Positions 18,923 to 28,300 of a stretch of DNA of 49,013 nucleotides are shown here, piece by piece. Below the pieces are notes generated by a model. It was given only the letters and a program-made list of their open reading frames with translations, had not been told where the DNA came from and did not search any database. Position 1 is the first letter of the stretch. Every line of letters starts with the position of its first letter. The translations under genes were made by a program, and so were the position numbers. Origin of the DNA: a bacterium. GTDB taxonomy: Bacteria > UBA9089 > JAHJRX01. Location of the stretch: contig JAHJRX010000052.1 in assembly GCA_018830565.1 (NCBI GenBank), positions 1-49,013 of the forward strand, written 5' to 3'.

Positions 18923-19081
18923 CTCAGCAATTTTTATTCATGATAAATTAAATCCTGTCATTGTTGCACATGGACAAAACAAAGTAATTTCTCTTATTCC
19001 TGAATTTATCTTACTTCAAAATGGACATGACAAACAGGACTGCGAAAATGCTGCGGCTAACACGGGCAATTTTTCTACTTG
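18923..19081 (+). pseudogene. Internal fragment of a DDE transposase
   Basis: The plus strand reads HDKLNPVIVAHGQNKVISL, then PEFILLQNGHDKQDCENAAA, before diverging and stopping. This matches the centre of a family of unclassified (ISNCY-like) bacterial transposases in which HPVIVxxGxxxVISLxPEFIxPQDGxxKQDCE is characteristic. Only about 50 codons survive, with no terminal repeats. It is debris in the 626-base space between the dehydrogenase and panB. Confidence 0.6.
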
Positions 19082-19199
19082 ATTATTTTGAGGGAATGGA
19101 CTAATATCCAGATGGATAAATTCTCGAATAAAGAATTTTGTTCAGACTTCTTTATTCGGCTACTTATGCTTTTTACAAAAGCAATATGTTTACCTTTGA

Positions 19200-19250
19200 T
19201 TTTGCGAGGAAATGATTTGTCAATAATTACTACCACCAAGATAAGAAAAT
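19200..19250 (+). repeat. Partial upstream duplicate of the panB 5' end
   Basis: Bases 19200-19250 match 19300-19350 at all but three or four positions, at an exact 100-base offset. The second copy is the beginning of panB (reading LSIITTTKIRE). The first copy reads the same residues but stops after TTTKIRK. Because 100 is not a multiple of three the copy is not in frame with panB. Confidence 0.85.
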
Positions 19251-19301
19251 AAAAGATAAGAGAATAAAAGAAAGCCATTAGGCAATAAATAAGACTTAAT
19301 T

Positions 19302-20114
19302 TTGCGAGAAAATAATTTGTCAATAATTACTACCACCAAGATAAGAGAATATAAGCAGACTAAAAAGATTACTATGCTTACCGCTTATGATTACCAAGTC
19401 TCAGTTATCTTAAACGAACTGAAAGTAGATATTATCTTAGTGGGTGATTCTTTGGGGATGGTAGTTTTAGGCTACCAAGACACCTTACCAGTAACGATGG
19501 AAGAAATGATTCACCATGCCAAAGCAGTAACTAAAGCAGCTAATTATTCCTTGGTGGCCATAGATATGCCTTTTCTTTCTTATCAAGTGGATGTCAAAGA
19601 TGCTATTTACAATGCTGGTAGATTAATAAAGGAAGGGAGAGCTGGCGCAGTAAAGATGGAAGGCGGCAAGGAGATTATCGATAAAGTAAAAGCAGTAGTC
19701 TCTTCTGGAATCCCAGTAATGGGACACCTTGGACTTACTCCTCAACATTGTTGCCAAATAGGTGGCTACAAAGTTCAAGGCAAAGATAGTCAAAGCGCTA
19801 AAAAGATTATTGAAGATGCTAAACTCTTAGAAGAAGCAGGAGTATTTTCCTTAGTCCTGGAATGTATTCCTTCTTCACTATCTTTAGAAATAACTAATTT
19901 AGTAAACATTCCTACTATTGGAATTGGTGCAGGAAAACACTGCGATGGACAAGTCTTAGTCATTAATGACTTATTGGGTATTTCTGATAAAAAGATGCCT
20001 AAATTTGTAAGACCATATGTCAACCTAAATCAAATTATTAAAGATGCAGTAAGAAGCTTTATAAAAGATGTAGAAACAAGTCTCTTTCCTAGCGAAGAAG
20101 AAAGCTACCATTAA
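19302..20114 (+). CDS. panB: 3-methyl-2-oxobutanoate hydroxymethyltransferase
   Basis: Ketopantoate hydroxymethyltransferase, the first step of pantothenate (coenzyme A) synthesis, which adds a hydroxymethyl group from methylenetetrahydrofolate to alpha-ketoisovalerate. About 265-270 residues with the TIM-barrel signatures LTAYDY, VGDSLGMVVLGY, TLPVTMEEMIHH, then VMGHLGLTPQ and GIGAGKHCDGQVLV. The start is uncertain: TTG at 19302 or TTG at 19317, neither with a good ribosome site. panC and panD are not in this window. The 5' end is partly duplicated 100 bases upstream. Confidence 0.95.
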   Translation: MRENNLSIITTTKIREYKQTKKITMLTAYDYQVSVILNELKVDIILVGDSLGMVVLGYQDTLPVTMEEMIHHAKAVTKAANYSLVAIDMPFLSYQVDVKDAIYNAGRLIKEGRAGAVKMEGGKEIIDKVKAVVSSGIPVMGHLGLTPQHCCQIGGYKVQGKDSQSAKKIIEDAKLLEEAGVFSLVLECIPSSLSLEITNLVNIPTIGIGAGKHCDGQVLVINDLLGISDKKMPKFVRPYVNLNQIIKDAVRSFIKDVETSLFPSEEESYH

Positions 20115-20244
20115 AAATTCACCTGTTGTCATTGAATAGTTGCTACATCATTTTGCGAAGTCCGAAATAAAGACGGCAGAGATGATACTAAGCTGAGAGG
20201 AGATAGAGATATGCCTCCAGCATCTCAGACTTCTTACTGTAACC

Positions 20245-20270
20245 AAATACTTGTTAGCTAACAAGTATTT
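20245..20270. terminator. 26-bp perfect palindrome
   Basis: The sequence is its own reverse complement around the centre TTAG/CTAA, with arms AAATACTTGTTAG. It contains the stop codon of the minus-strand epimerase remnant next to it. It could form a cruciform or act as a terminator or binding site; the lack of a loop and of a U-run weakens the terminator reading. Confidence 0.45.
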
Positions 20271-20335
20271 CTATACCATGCAATTGTTTTTTTCAATCCC
20301 TCTTCAAAATCAGTCTTTGCCTTAAACCCAAATTC
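20258..20335 (-). pseudogene. C-terminal tail of a nucleotide-sugar epimerase/GDP-fucose synthase-like gene
   Basis: The minus strand reads EFGFKAKTDFEEGLKKTIAW then YRNTC and a stop. That is the standard C-terminal helix of extended short-chain epimerases and GDP-L-fucose synthases. An in-frame stop lies just upstream, where the transposase fragment begins. Only the last 25 codons remain, so the rest of the gene has been lost. Confidence 0.6.
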
Positions 20336-20722
20336 TTAGTGAAAGTCAAGCGGGTTATTTGAAAAGGCTCTGCGAAATCAACGAGCCGATTTATAAGGCC
20401 ATGCTTTTAAAAGAAAGCTTTCTTAAGGTCTATGATTACGAGTCTCCCGAAAGAAGCACAAGGCTATCTTGAGAATTGGATCAAAGACGCGCTCTCAAGC
20501 GCCGTAGGAACCTTTAGGATTATCGCCGAAAGCTTCCGGGATAAACTACAGTACATCATTAACTGGTTCAAGAAAAAGATAAGCTCGGCTATATCAGAAG
20601 GGATTAACAATAAAATTAAGCAACTTAAATGTATAGCTTACGGATACAAGGACGCTGATTACTTTAGGCTGAAAATTCACCAGCCTTGCGGGTTATTAAA
20701 TCATAGGAGATATCTACAATAA
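20332..20722 (+). pseudogene. 3' fragment of an ISL3-family transposase, frameshifted
   Basis: Two overlapping frames together give the C-terminal third of an ISL3-family (IS204/IS1001/IS1165) DDE transposase. Frame one reads LSESQAGYLKRLCEINEPIY and continues to VYDYESP. Frame two continues KEAQGYLENWIKDAL and ends with ISSAISEGINNKIKQLKC, then AYGYKDADYFRLKI. The frames join if one base is dropped near 20449 (CCCGAAAG). The N-terminal two thirds and both ends are missing. It abuts the epimerase tail at about 20332, marking an insertion or deletion breakpoint. Confidence 0.75.
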
Positions 20723-20739
20723 TTACGAAAGAACCCAAA

Positions 20740-21006
20740 TTACATATTATATACTTTTCTAATCTTTTCCATTACTTTCCAGGTACACTTAAGTCCCTTG
20801 GGAAAAGTAACCAGATCTCCTTTATTAATTTCTACTTCTTCTGTCGAAGTAATAACTTTTACTTTTCCCTCTAAAATATACGCCGTTTCATCACTAGTAT
20901 ATTCCCAATCAAAAGTTGATGGCTTGCATTCCCAGCTACTCCAATTCTTTACTCCTATTGATTCTAATTTTTCAATAGAAGGCTTTTCTATCTTTATCTC
21001 GGCCAT
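20740..21006 (-). CDS. Small cupin-domain protein (Cupin_3/DUF861-like)
   Basis: An 88-residue single-domain cupin. The fold is shown by WECKPSTFDWEYTSDETAYI, EGKVKVIT, and the turn INKGDLVTFPKGLKCTWKV. It belongs with the EutQ/ureidoglycine aminohydrolase-type small cupins, many of unknown function. It follows lon by 21 bases and has an AGGAGGT ribosome site. No partner gene suggests a role. Confidence 0.8.
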   Translation of the reverse strand: MAEIKIEKPSIEKLESIGVKNWSSWECKPSTFDWEYTSDETAYILEGKVKVITSTEEVEINKGDLVTFPKGLKCTWKVMEKIRKVYNM

Positions 21007-21027
21007 TCTTTACCTCCTCCTAAAAAT

Positions 21028-23409
21028 CTATTGATCTTTTTTCTCCAAGATCTTTTCTTTTTCTATTAAAGCTACTTTTAGGACATCTTCTACATTCTCT
21101 ACCAAGATTATTTCTAACTTATCTAATACTTCTTTAGGAACATCAATTAGATTTTTTTCATTATCTTTAGGAATAATCACTTTAAATAAATTAGCTCGAT
21201 GAGCAGCTAAAATCTTTTCTTTAATCCCTCCGATCGCTAAAATTCTACCTCGCAAGGTAACTTCACCAGTCATCGCTATTTTACGATTTACTGCCTTATT
21301 AACTAACAAAGATACTAAGGCTACTACCATAGTTATACCAGCCGAAGGACCATCTTTAGGAATAGCTCCTTCTGGAAAATGAATATGGAGATCAGATTTC
21401 TTATAAAAATTAAGATCATCAATATTTAATAATTTTGCATTGGAACGAGCATAACTTAAAGCTGCTTGGGCCGACTCTTTCATTACTTCACCTAATTGAC
21501 CAGTTAAAATTAAATTACCTCTTCCTGGCATTAAAGTAGCTTCCACTGTTAAAATATCACCTCCGGTCGAAGTCCAAGCTAATCCTGTAACGACACCTAC
21601 TTTATTTTCTTCTTCGGTTATTTCTTTTTTAAATTTAGAGGGACCTAAGTATTTAACTAAATCTTCCTCTGTAATTAGATACAATTTCTTCTTATTCTTA
21701 CCTTTTACTATGTCTTTAGCTACTTTTCGACATAAAGTAGCTAATTCTCGTTCTAAATTCCTAACTCCTGCCTCTCGAGTATATTTCCCAACAATCGAAG
21801 TCAGGACTTCCAAGCTAATCTTAATATTTTCTTTCTTTAAGCCATGGGCTTTAACTTGTTTAGGAATTAAAAACTGTTCGGCAATTTTCTTTTTTTCTTC
21901 CTCAGTATAACTTGGAAATTCTAAAACTTCCATCCGATCTTGGAGAGGAATAGGAATAGAGTATAAAACATTGGCCGTGGTAATAAACATGACATCAGAT
22001 AAATCAAAAGGAACTTCTAAATAATGATCACTAAAGGAACTATTTTGTTCTGGGTCTAATACTTCTAATAAGGCAGAAGAAGGATCGCCTCTAAAATCTG
22101 TACTCATCTTGTCTACTTCATCTAACAAAAAGACAGGATTTTTAGAACCAGCTTTTCTAATCGACTGAATAATTCTTCCTGGCAAAGCCGCAACATAAGT
22201 CATGCGATGACCTCTAATTTCGGCTTCATCTCTTACTCCTCCTAAAGAAAGACGGACAAATTTTCTTCCCATCGCTTTAGCAATAGATTTAGCGACTGAA
22301 GTTTTTCCTGTCCCTGGAGGTCCCGTAAAACATAAAATGGAACCTTTCATCTTTTTAACTAATTTTTGGACAGCTAAATATTCAATAATTCTTTCTTTGG
22401 CTTTCTTTAAACCATAGTGATCTTTCTCTAAAATCTTTTCCGCTTCGTCAATATCAATCTTATCCTTAGTTTGTTTAGACCAGGGAAGAGAAACCACCCA
22501 ACTTAAATAGTTCCTAATTACCGCCCCTTCTGCAGACATAAGAGGCATTTTTTCTAAACGCGAAAGCTCTCTTAATGATTTTTCTTCAACTTCCTTAGGT
22601 AGCTTAGCTTCTTTTATTTGTTTCTTGATCTCCTTAATTTCATTGATCGAATCATTGCCTTTACCTAATTCTTTTTGAATAGCTTTTATTTGTTCATGGA
22701 GGTAATATTCCTTTTGTGATTTCTCTATTTGCTTCCGGACTTCTCCTTGAATCTTTTTTTCAATTCCTAAGATTTCAATCTCTGAGTTTAATAAAGTAAA
22801 AATCTTCTTAATTCGTTCTTCATAGTCAACTAGTTCCAAAATTTCTTGTTTATTAGCCACACTTAAATTTAAATGAGCACTAATCACATCAGCCAATCTC
22901 CCAGGATTATCTATATTTTTGATAATCGACATTGCCTCAGAAGGAAGATGAGGATTTAATTTAATATATTCTTCAAATTCACTAATCAACATGCGCATTA
23001 AGGCTTCCATCTTGCTGGTCTTAAAAAACTCTTCCCTTACTTTTTTTATCTTTACATAAAAATAATCAGGATTTTCTAAATATTCTACCACTCTGGCTCG
23101 AGCAATTCCTTCAATTAAGACCTTAGTTGTTCCATCTGGAAGTTTTAAAAGTTGTAGTATTTCAGAAATAGTGCCCATTTTATAAATATCATCTTCTAAG
23201 GGTTCATTAACATTGGCTTTCTTTTGAGTACATAATAAGGTTAAGCGCTCTTTTAAGATTGCTTTTTCCAAAGCCACGACAGATCTTTCTCTGCCTACAA
23301 AAAGAGGAACAACCATATAAGGAAAGATAACAATATCTCTTAAAGGTAAAAGTGGCATCTCTTCTGGAATCTCTATCTTATTATCTTTCTCATAATCCCT
23401 AATAATCAC
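21028..23409 (-). CDS. lon: ATP-dependent Lon protease
   Basis: A 793-residue LonA-type protease that degrades misfolded and regulatory proteins. It has the N-terminal LON substrate domain (PLLPLRDIVIFPYMV), a coiled linker around 220-290, Walker A GPPGTGKT at 363-370, Walker B FLLDEVDKM, and the serine-lysine protease domain. The catalytic serine is S689 in PKDGPSAG and the lysine is K732. Length is normal. It starts 14 bases after the accA stop and the cupin gene follows. No CIRCE-type heat-shock site was seen. Confidence 0.98.
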   Translation of the reverse strand: MIIRDYEKDNKIEIPEEMPLLPLRDIVIFPYMVVPLFVGRERSVVALEKAILKERLTLLCTQKKANVNEPLEDDIYKMGTISEILQLLKLPDGTTKVLIEGIARARVVEYLENPDYFYVKIKKVREEFFKTSKMEALMRMLISEFEEYIKLNPHLPSEAMSIIKNIDNPGRLADVISAHLNLSVANKQEILELVDYEERIKKIFTLLNSEIEILGIEKKIQGEVRKQIEKSQKEYYLHEQIKAIQKELGKGNDSINEIKEIKKQIKEAKLPKEVEEKSLRELSRLEKMPLMSAEGAVIRNYLSWVVSLPWSKQTKDKIDIDEAEKILEKDHYGLKKAKERIIEYLAVQKLVKKMKGSILCFTGPPGTGKTSVAKSIAKAMGRKFVRLSLGGVRDEAEIRGHRMTYVAALPGRIIQSIRKAGSKNPVFLLDEVDKMSTDFRGDPSSALLEVLDPEQNSSFSDHYLEVPFDLSDVMFITTANVLYSIPIPLQDRMEVLEFPSYTEEEKKKIAEQFLIPKQVKAHGLKKENIKISLEVLTSIVGKYTREAGVRNLERELATLCRKVAKDIVKGKNKKKLYLITEEDLVKYLGPSKFKKEITEEENKVGVVTGLAWTSTGGDILTVEATLMPGRGNLILTGQLGEVMKESAQAALSYARSNAKLLNIDDLNFYKKSDLHIHFPEGAIPKDGPSAGITMVVALVSLLVNKAVNRKIAMTGEVTLRGRILAIGGIKEKILAAHRANLFKVIIPKDNEKNLIDVPKEVLDKLEIILVENVEDVLKVALIEKEKILEKKDQ

Positions 23410-23423
23410 AAACTTCTTTCCTC

Positions 23424-24383
23424 CTATTCTATAAATTTTCCAATTTTTCTTAATCTTTGATACCTTTCTAAAACTAGTTTAGAAACAGGTATCTTTTGAA
23501 GTTCTCTTAAATTATTTAAGATAGACAACTTGACTGAATTAAAAATTTCTTCAGGATTACGATGAGCTCCTCCTATAGGTTCTTTAATGATCTCGTCTAT
23601 TACCTTTAACTTCATCAAATTATCTGAAGTTAAAGAAAGATTTTTAGCGGCTTCCTTGACCTTACTTTGATTATTCCATAAAATAGCAGCACATCCTTCA
23701 GGAGAAATTACAGAATAAACAGCATGCTCTAACATCAAGATCCGATCTCCTACTCCTATCGCTAAAGCTCCTCCGCTACCTCCCTCGCCAATAATGACTA
23801 CGATGATAGGAACGGTAAGCCTTGAAAAGACTTGTAAAGATCTAGCAATGGCTTCACCTTGGCCTCGTTCTTCGGCGCCTATTCCTGGATAAGCACCTGG
23901 AGTGTCAATAAAAGTAATTAATGGTTTTGAGAATTTCTCCGCTATCTGAGCTAATCGAACAGTTTTACGATATCCTTCTGGATGAGGCATCCCAAAATTA
24001 TACTCCAAGTTACTCTTAGTATCTTTACCCTTACGATGTCCTATTACCAAAACCTTATTTTCATCTAATTTAGCTATTCCTCCGACTAAAGCTTTATCAT
24101 CTCTAAAAAGTCTATCACCACTAAGCTCTACAAACTCTGAAAATATCTTCCTTATATAATCTACCGTGGAAGGGCGATTAAGATGACGAGCAATTAGTAC
24201 TTTTTGCCAAGGAGTTAAGTTGCTAAATATTTGCTTCTTGATCTCGGTAGCTCTAATCTCTAATGCTTCAATTTCCTTGGAAAAATCAATTCCTTTTTCT
24301 TGAGTAACTTTAAAAAGCTCAGCAATCTTTTGTTCAATTCCATCAATAGGTTTTTCAAAATCGAGAGATCCAACAAAAGCCAT
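23424..24383 (-). CDS. accA: Acetyl-CoA carboxylase carboxyltransferase subunit alpha
   Basis: A 319-residue AccA, which with AccD transfers carboxyl from biotin to acetyl-CoA to make malonyl-CoA for fatty-acid synthesis. It shows PWQKVLIARHLNRPSTVDYI, FGMPHPEGYRK, FIDTPGAYPGIGAEERGQGE, and GEGGSGGALAIG. Length is typical for the separate alpha subunit. AccD and the biotin subunits are not in this window. It lies between the small outer-membrane protein (20 bases upstream) and lon. Confidence 0.97.
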   Translation of the reverse strand: MAFVGSLDFEKPIDGIEQKIAELFKVTQEKGIDFSKEIEALEIRATEIKKQIFSNLTPWQKVLIARHLNRPSTVDYIRKIFSEFVELSGDRLFRDDKALVGGIAKLDENKVLVIGHRKGKDTKSNLEYNFGMPHPEGYRKTVRLAQIAEKFSKPLITFIDTPGAYPGIGAEERGQGEAIARSLQVFSRLTVPIIVVIIGEGGSGGALAIGVGDRILMLEHAVYSVISPEGCAAILWNNQSKVKEAAKNLSLTSDNLMKLKVIDEIIKEPIGGAHRNPEEIFNSVKLSILNNLRELQKIPVSKLVLERYQRLRKIGKFIE

Positions 24384-24403
24384 ATCTTAAACCTTAATAA
24401 AAC

Positions 24404-25117
24404 CTAAAATAAAGTACTTAAATACCGAATTTTAACTTGTCTGGTTACCGAACCATGGGAAAGATTCTTAAAGTCTAATTCAATCTCAAATTGTTGGTTA
24501 ACAGCAAATCTTATTCCCCCATGAACATTTTTTTCCTCTTCCTGATGGTTAAATCTTATAGAGTTAGCTTCTAAAACCAAGAGTAACTCCGGGTTAATAA
24601 ATAAATTTAAACCAAGATAAATAGAAGAGTCTTTAAAACCATGAGTATCAAAATTAACTCCAGCATGAGCATGACCGTTAAGTCCTAATGGTAGTATAGG
24701 TTTGGTGAAAGAAAGATAAGGTCCTTTTAATTCCTGAGATGAAAATTTAATCTTACCTTCGTATCTGGGATAACCTAAAGAATTATATCCTATCGCTACG
24801 ATAGCCGGTATATACTTAGTGCCATCTAAAAGATGATATTTAGCTGAAATAAAAGGAGGAAGATCGCTCTCCATCTTTTGATCTCCAATCACCTTTTCTA
24901 CATCTAAAGAAGTTCCTATCGTTAGTCGGTTAGTAATACCTAAATCTATTTTGACAAAAACCCCTCCTTCGTTATACATCTTGCAGTTTAAGTCAAAGAA
25001 ACCTTTAACTAAGGTATGAGCCGTAGGAATATTGACTAATTCGGTAATCGTAGAAGAAGCTAAGGCTTTAAAAGAGAAAAAAAGTAAAGCAACAGAGATG
25101 ATGATAATTTTTTTCAC
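24404..25117 (-). CDS. Predicted small outer-membrane beta-barrel protein
   Basis: A 237-residue exported protein. An N-terminal signal peptide (MKKIIIISVALLFFSFKALA) is followed by alternating strands rich in aromatic residues and glycine, including FVKIDLGITNRLTIGTSLDV, YLSFTKPILPLGLNGHAHA and SIYLGLNLFINPELLLVLEA, with a final strand ending in phenylalanine. This pattern fits a 10-12-stranded barrel of the YjbH/porin-like kind. The family is not recognised with certainty and no substrate can be named. It begins the accA-lon run; a MITE copy lies upstream. Confidence 0.7.
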   Translation of the reverse strand: MKKIIIISVALLFFSFKALASSTITELVNIPTAHTLVKGFFDLNCKMYNEGGVFVKIDLGITNRLTIGTSLDVEKVIGDQKMESDLPPFISAKYHLLDGTKYIPAIVAIGYNSLGYPRYEGKIKFSSQELKGPYLSFTKPILPLGLNGHAHAGVNFDTHGFKDSSIYLGLNLFINPELLLVLEANSIRFNHQEEEKNVHGGIRFAVNQQFEIELDFKNLSHGSVTRQVKIRYLSTLF

Positions 25118-25161
25118 AAAACCTCCTTAAATTAAATTAAATTAAATTGTGGGTATTCAGC

Positions 25162-25277
25162 TATAGCACTTATTAATAAAAATTTGACATAGAGCAAATT
25201 AATTTAACTCCAAGCAAGTTTATCTTTTATTGCTTGGTATTATTTCCTATATCTAGTTTTCGTTAATAACTACTATA
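25162..25277. mobile_element. MITE-like element, copy C
   Basis: Same family and orientation as copy A. It starts TATAGCACTTATTAATAAA, contains TTTATCTTTTATTGCTTGG, and ends TTTTCGTTAATAACTACTA. It lies between dnaE and the small outer-membrane gene. Confidence 0.85.
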
Positions 25278-25301
25278 TCAGCCAGCTAACAGTTATTATA
25301 T

Positions 25302-28300
25302 TTAGAGACGGTTACTTAAGCTTTCTCTTTTCTTTTCTATCCAGACCATATCTTCTCCAAAGAGAGTCTCTATCTCTTTGATCATTTGAGTAGTTAAGGT
25401 TATATTTAATCTTGGGGAAACAGAAGTCATTACTTCTCCGTGATTAGTAGTCATAATATGCAAATATATAGGAATTTCCCCTTGGTTTTTTAAAAATATC
25501 TCTTTTAAGGATAATAAATTATCTTTTCTTATTCCAAGTGACTTAAGATTAATATGAATTTTAGAAATAAGCCTTATCTTGGCTTCCTCTAAAGGAATTA
25601 CCTCTTCAAGATTAATTCTTACTTTACCTTCTACTTCTTTATTTACCTTTCCTCTAATTATTACCAACTCATTTAATTTAATTATCTCCTTAAATTTTTC
25701 GTAAACTCGAGGAAAGGCTATAGTTTCTACACTTCCTTCTAAATCTTCTATTTCCAAATAAGCCATGGAATTATTATTTTTAGTGGTCGTCTCCTTGAGG
25801 GTGTTAATAATTCCACCCATTATTATTTCTTCGCCATCTTGCCTTTTTACTACTGTTTGAGTATTATCGGTAGTGTAAACTTTTATTTCTTTTTCATATT
25901 TAGCCAAGGGATGGCTAGTAACATATAATCCTAAAACCTCTTTTTCGTATTGTAATAATTTACTTTCATTCCATTCTGGTATTTTTAAAATTTCTTGACT
26001 ATATTTCTCTATTAAATGTTGATCATTTTCAATAATATTAAAGAAAGATTCCTGACCTGTTATTTTATCTTGTTGAAATTTAGAAGCCATTTCTATAGTT
26101 TGATCAATTAAAGTTATCAGTTGCGATCTTTTCATCCCGGTAAAATCAAAAGCGCCACATTTAATTAAGCTTTCCAAAACTTTTTTATTAACCAACCTTA
26201 AGTCAACTCTCTTGCAAAAATCATAAAGAGAAGTAAAGCTTCCTCTTTCCTGACGAGCCTTTTTAATTGAATTTATGGCTGTATCTCCCACATTCTTTAT
26301 GGCTGAAAGACCAAAGCGAAGATTTCCTTGAGTAATAGTAAAATAGGTGTCACTCTCGTTTACGCAAGGTGGTAAAACTTCAATCTTTAAGCGCCGGCAT
26401 TCAGATATATACAAGCTAATTTTATCATTATTGGAAACTTCGCTAGTCAGTAACGCCGCCATAAATTCTAAAGAGTAGTGAGTTTTTAAATAAGCTGTTT
26501 GATAAGAAATTAAAGCATAAGCAGTACTATGAGATTTATTAAATCCATATTCAGCAAATTTAAACATCAACTCAAATATTTCATTGGCCTTATTTTTAGA
26601 AACCCCATTCTTACTTGCTCCACTTATATAAAACTGGCGCATCTTTTCCATCTTCTCTGGTATTTTTTTACTCATAGCTCGACGTAATTCATCTGCTTGC
26701 CCTAAAGTAAACCCTCCTAACTCACTGGCAATTTGCATTACTTGTTCTTGGTAAACAATAATGCCATAGGTTTCCTTTAATATTCCTTCTAAACGAGGAT
26801 GAAGATATCTTATCTTTATTTTATTATATTTACCTTTGATATATTCATCTAACATTCCACTATTTAGAGGGCCAGGACGATATAGAGCTAAAAGGGCAAT
26901 CAAATCTTCAAAACTTTCTGGTTTTAGCTTTCTGATTAAATCTCTCATGCCAACACTTTCTAACTGGAAGATACCAATAGTTTCTGCATTTGATAAAAGT
27001 TGATAAGTTTTTAAATTATCTAAAGGAATATTATCTAAATTTATCTCTATCTTTTGATTTTCTTTGACTAATTTTATGGCATTCTTGATGACCGTAAGAG
27101 TTTTAAGTCCCAAAAAGTCCATCTTTAAAAGACCAATAGATTCTAAAGAATCTTTTGAATATTGGGTAGTAACTGAACCTCCTTTAGTGTCTTTATATAA
27201 AGGGGTATATTGAGTAACTTCCTCCTTAGAGATAACTACTCCAGCCGCATGCATAGAAGCGTGCCTTACTAATCCTTCTAATTTCATAGCTATCTTGATT
27301 AATCTTTGATGTTCTGAGCTACTCTCATATAAATCTGCAAATTCTGTTACTCGATTAAGAGTATCTTTCAAGGTTATATTTAATTCATTAGGAATTAATT
27401 TAGCTACTTTATCTACCTCTCCATAAGGGAAACCAAGAACTCTTCCTACATCTCGAATTACTTGCTTAGCTAACATTGCCCCAAAAGTTATAATTTGAGA
27501 AACATGATCTTTTCCATATTTTTTGATGATATATTCAATAATTTCGTCGCGGCGATCATCACAAAAATCAATATCAATATCAGGCATACTTATTCTCTCA
27601 GGATTTAAAAAACGTTCAAAGAACAATTTGTACCGAATAGGATCTACATTGGTAATTCCTAAGGTGTAAGCAACAATGCTTCCTGCCGCTGATCCCCTGC
27701 CCGGACCTACTAAGATTTCATTTTCCTTGGCAAACTTGATTAAATCCCAGACAATTAAGAAATATCCGGCATATTCCATTTGAGAGATCATCTTTAGTTC
27801 AAGTTCTAATCTTTTCTTAATCTCTTCGTTAACTTCTTGATATTTTTTAGATAAACCTTCAAGGCATAATTCTCTTAAGTAATTATTTAGATCTTCTTTT
27901 TGGTTTACTTGATATTGAGGAAGATAAATTTTATTAAATTCTAATTCTAAGTTGCACTTTTTAGCAATCTCCACGGTATTTTTTATGGCTTGAGGAGTTT
28001 CTTTAAAAAGTTCCTTCATTTGGGAGGAACTTTTAAAATAAAACTCGGAAGTAGAAAATTTTAAGCGATTTATTTCAGAAATAGTTTTACCGGTTTGAAT
28101 ACAAAGCAAAGCATCGTGTGCCTCTGCATCATCCTTGCTTAAGTAATGAGTATCATTAGTCGCCACTAAAGGCACGGACCATTCTTTCGAAAACTCAATC
28201 AGTTGTTGATTGATTATCTCTTGTTCTTTAAGGCCATTATCTTGGATTTCTAAATAAAAATCGTCTTTACCAAATATTTCTATGTATTCACTTATCACTT

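Noticed and set aside
19075-19323. 82-codon minus-strand frame overlapping the panB start
   Set aside because: It covers the duplicated panB segment in reverse, has no ribosome site or domain, and conflicts with panB.
20449-20449. Programmed frameshift in the ISL3 transposase
   Set aside because: ISL3 transposases are normally a single frame and the N-terminal part is missing, so a decay mutation is more likely.
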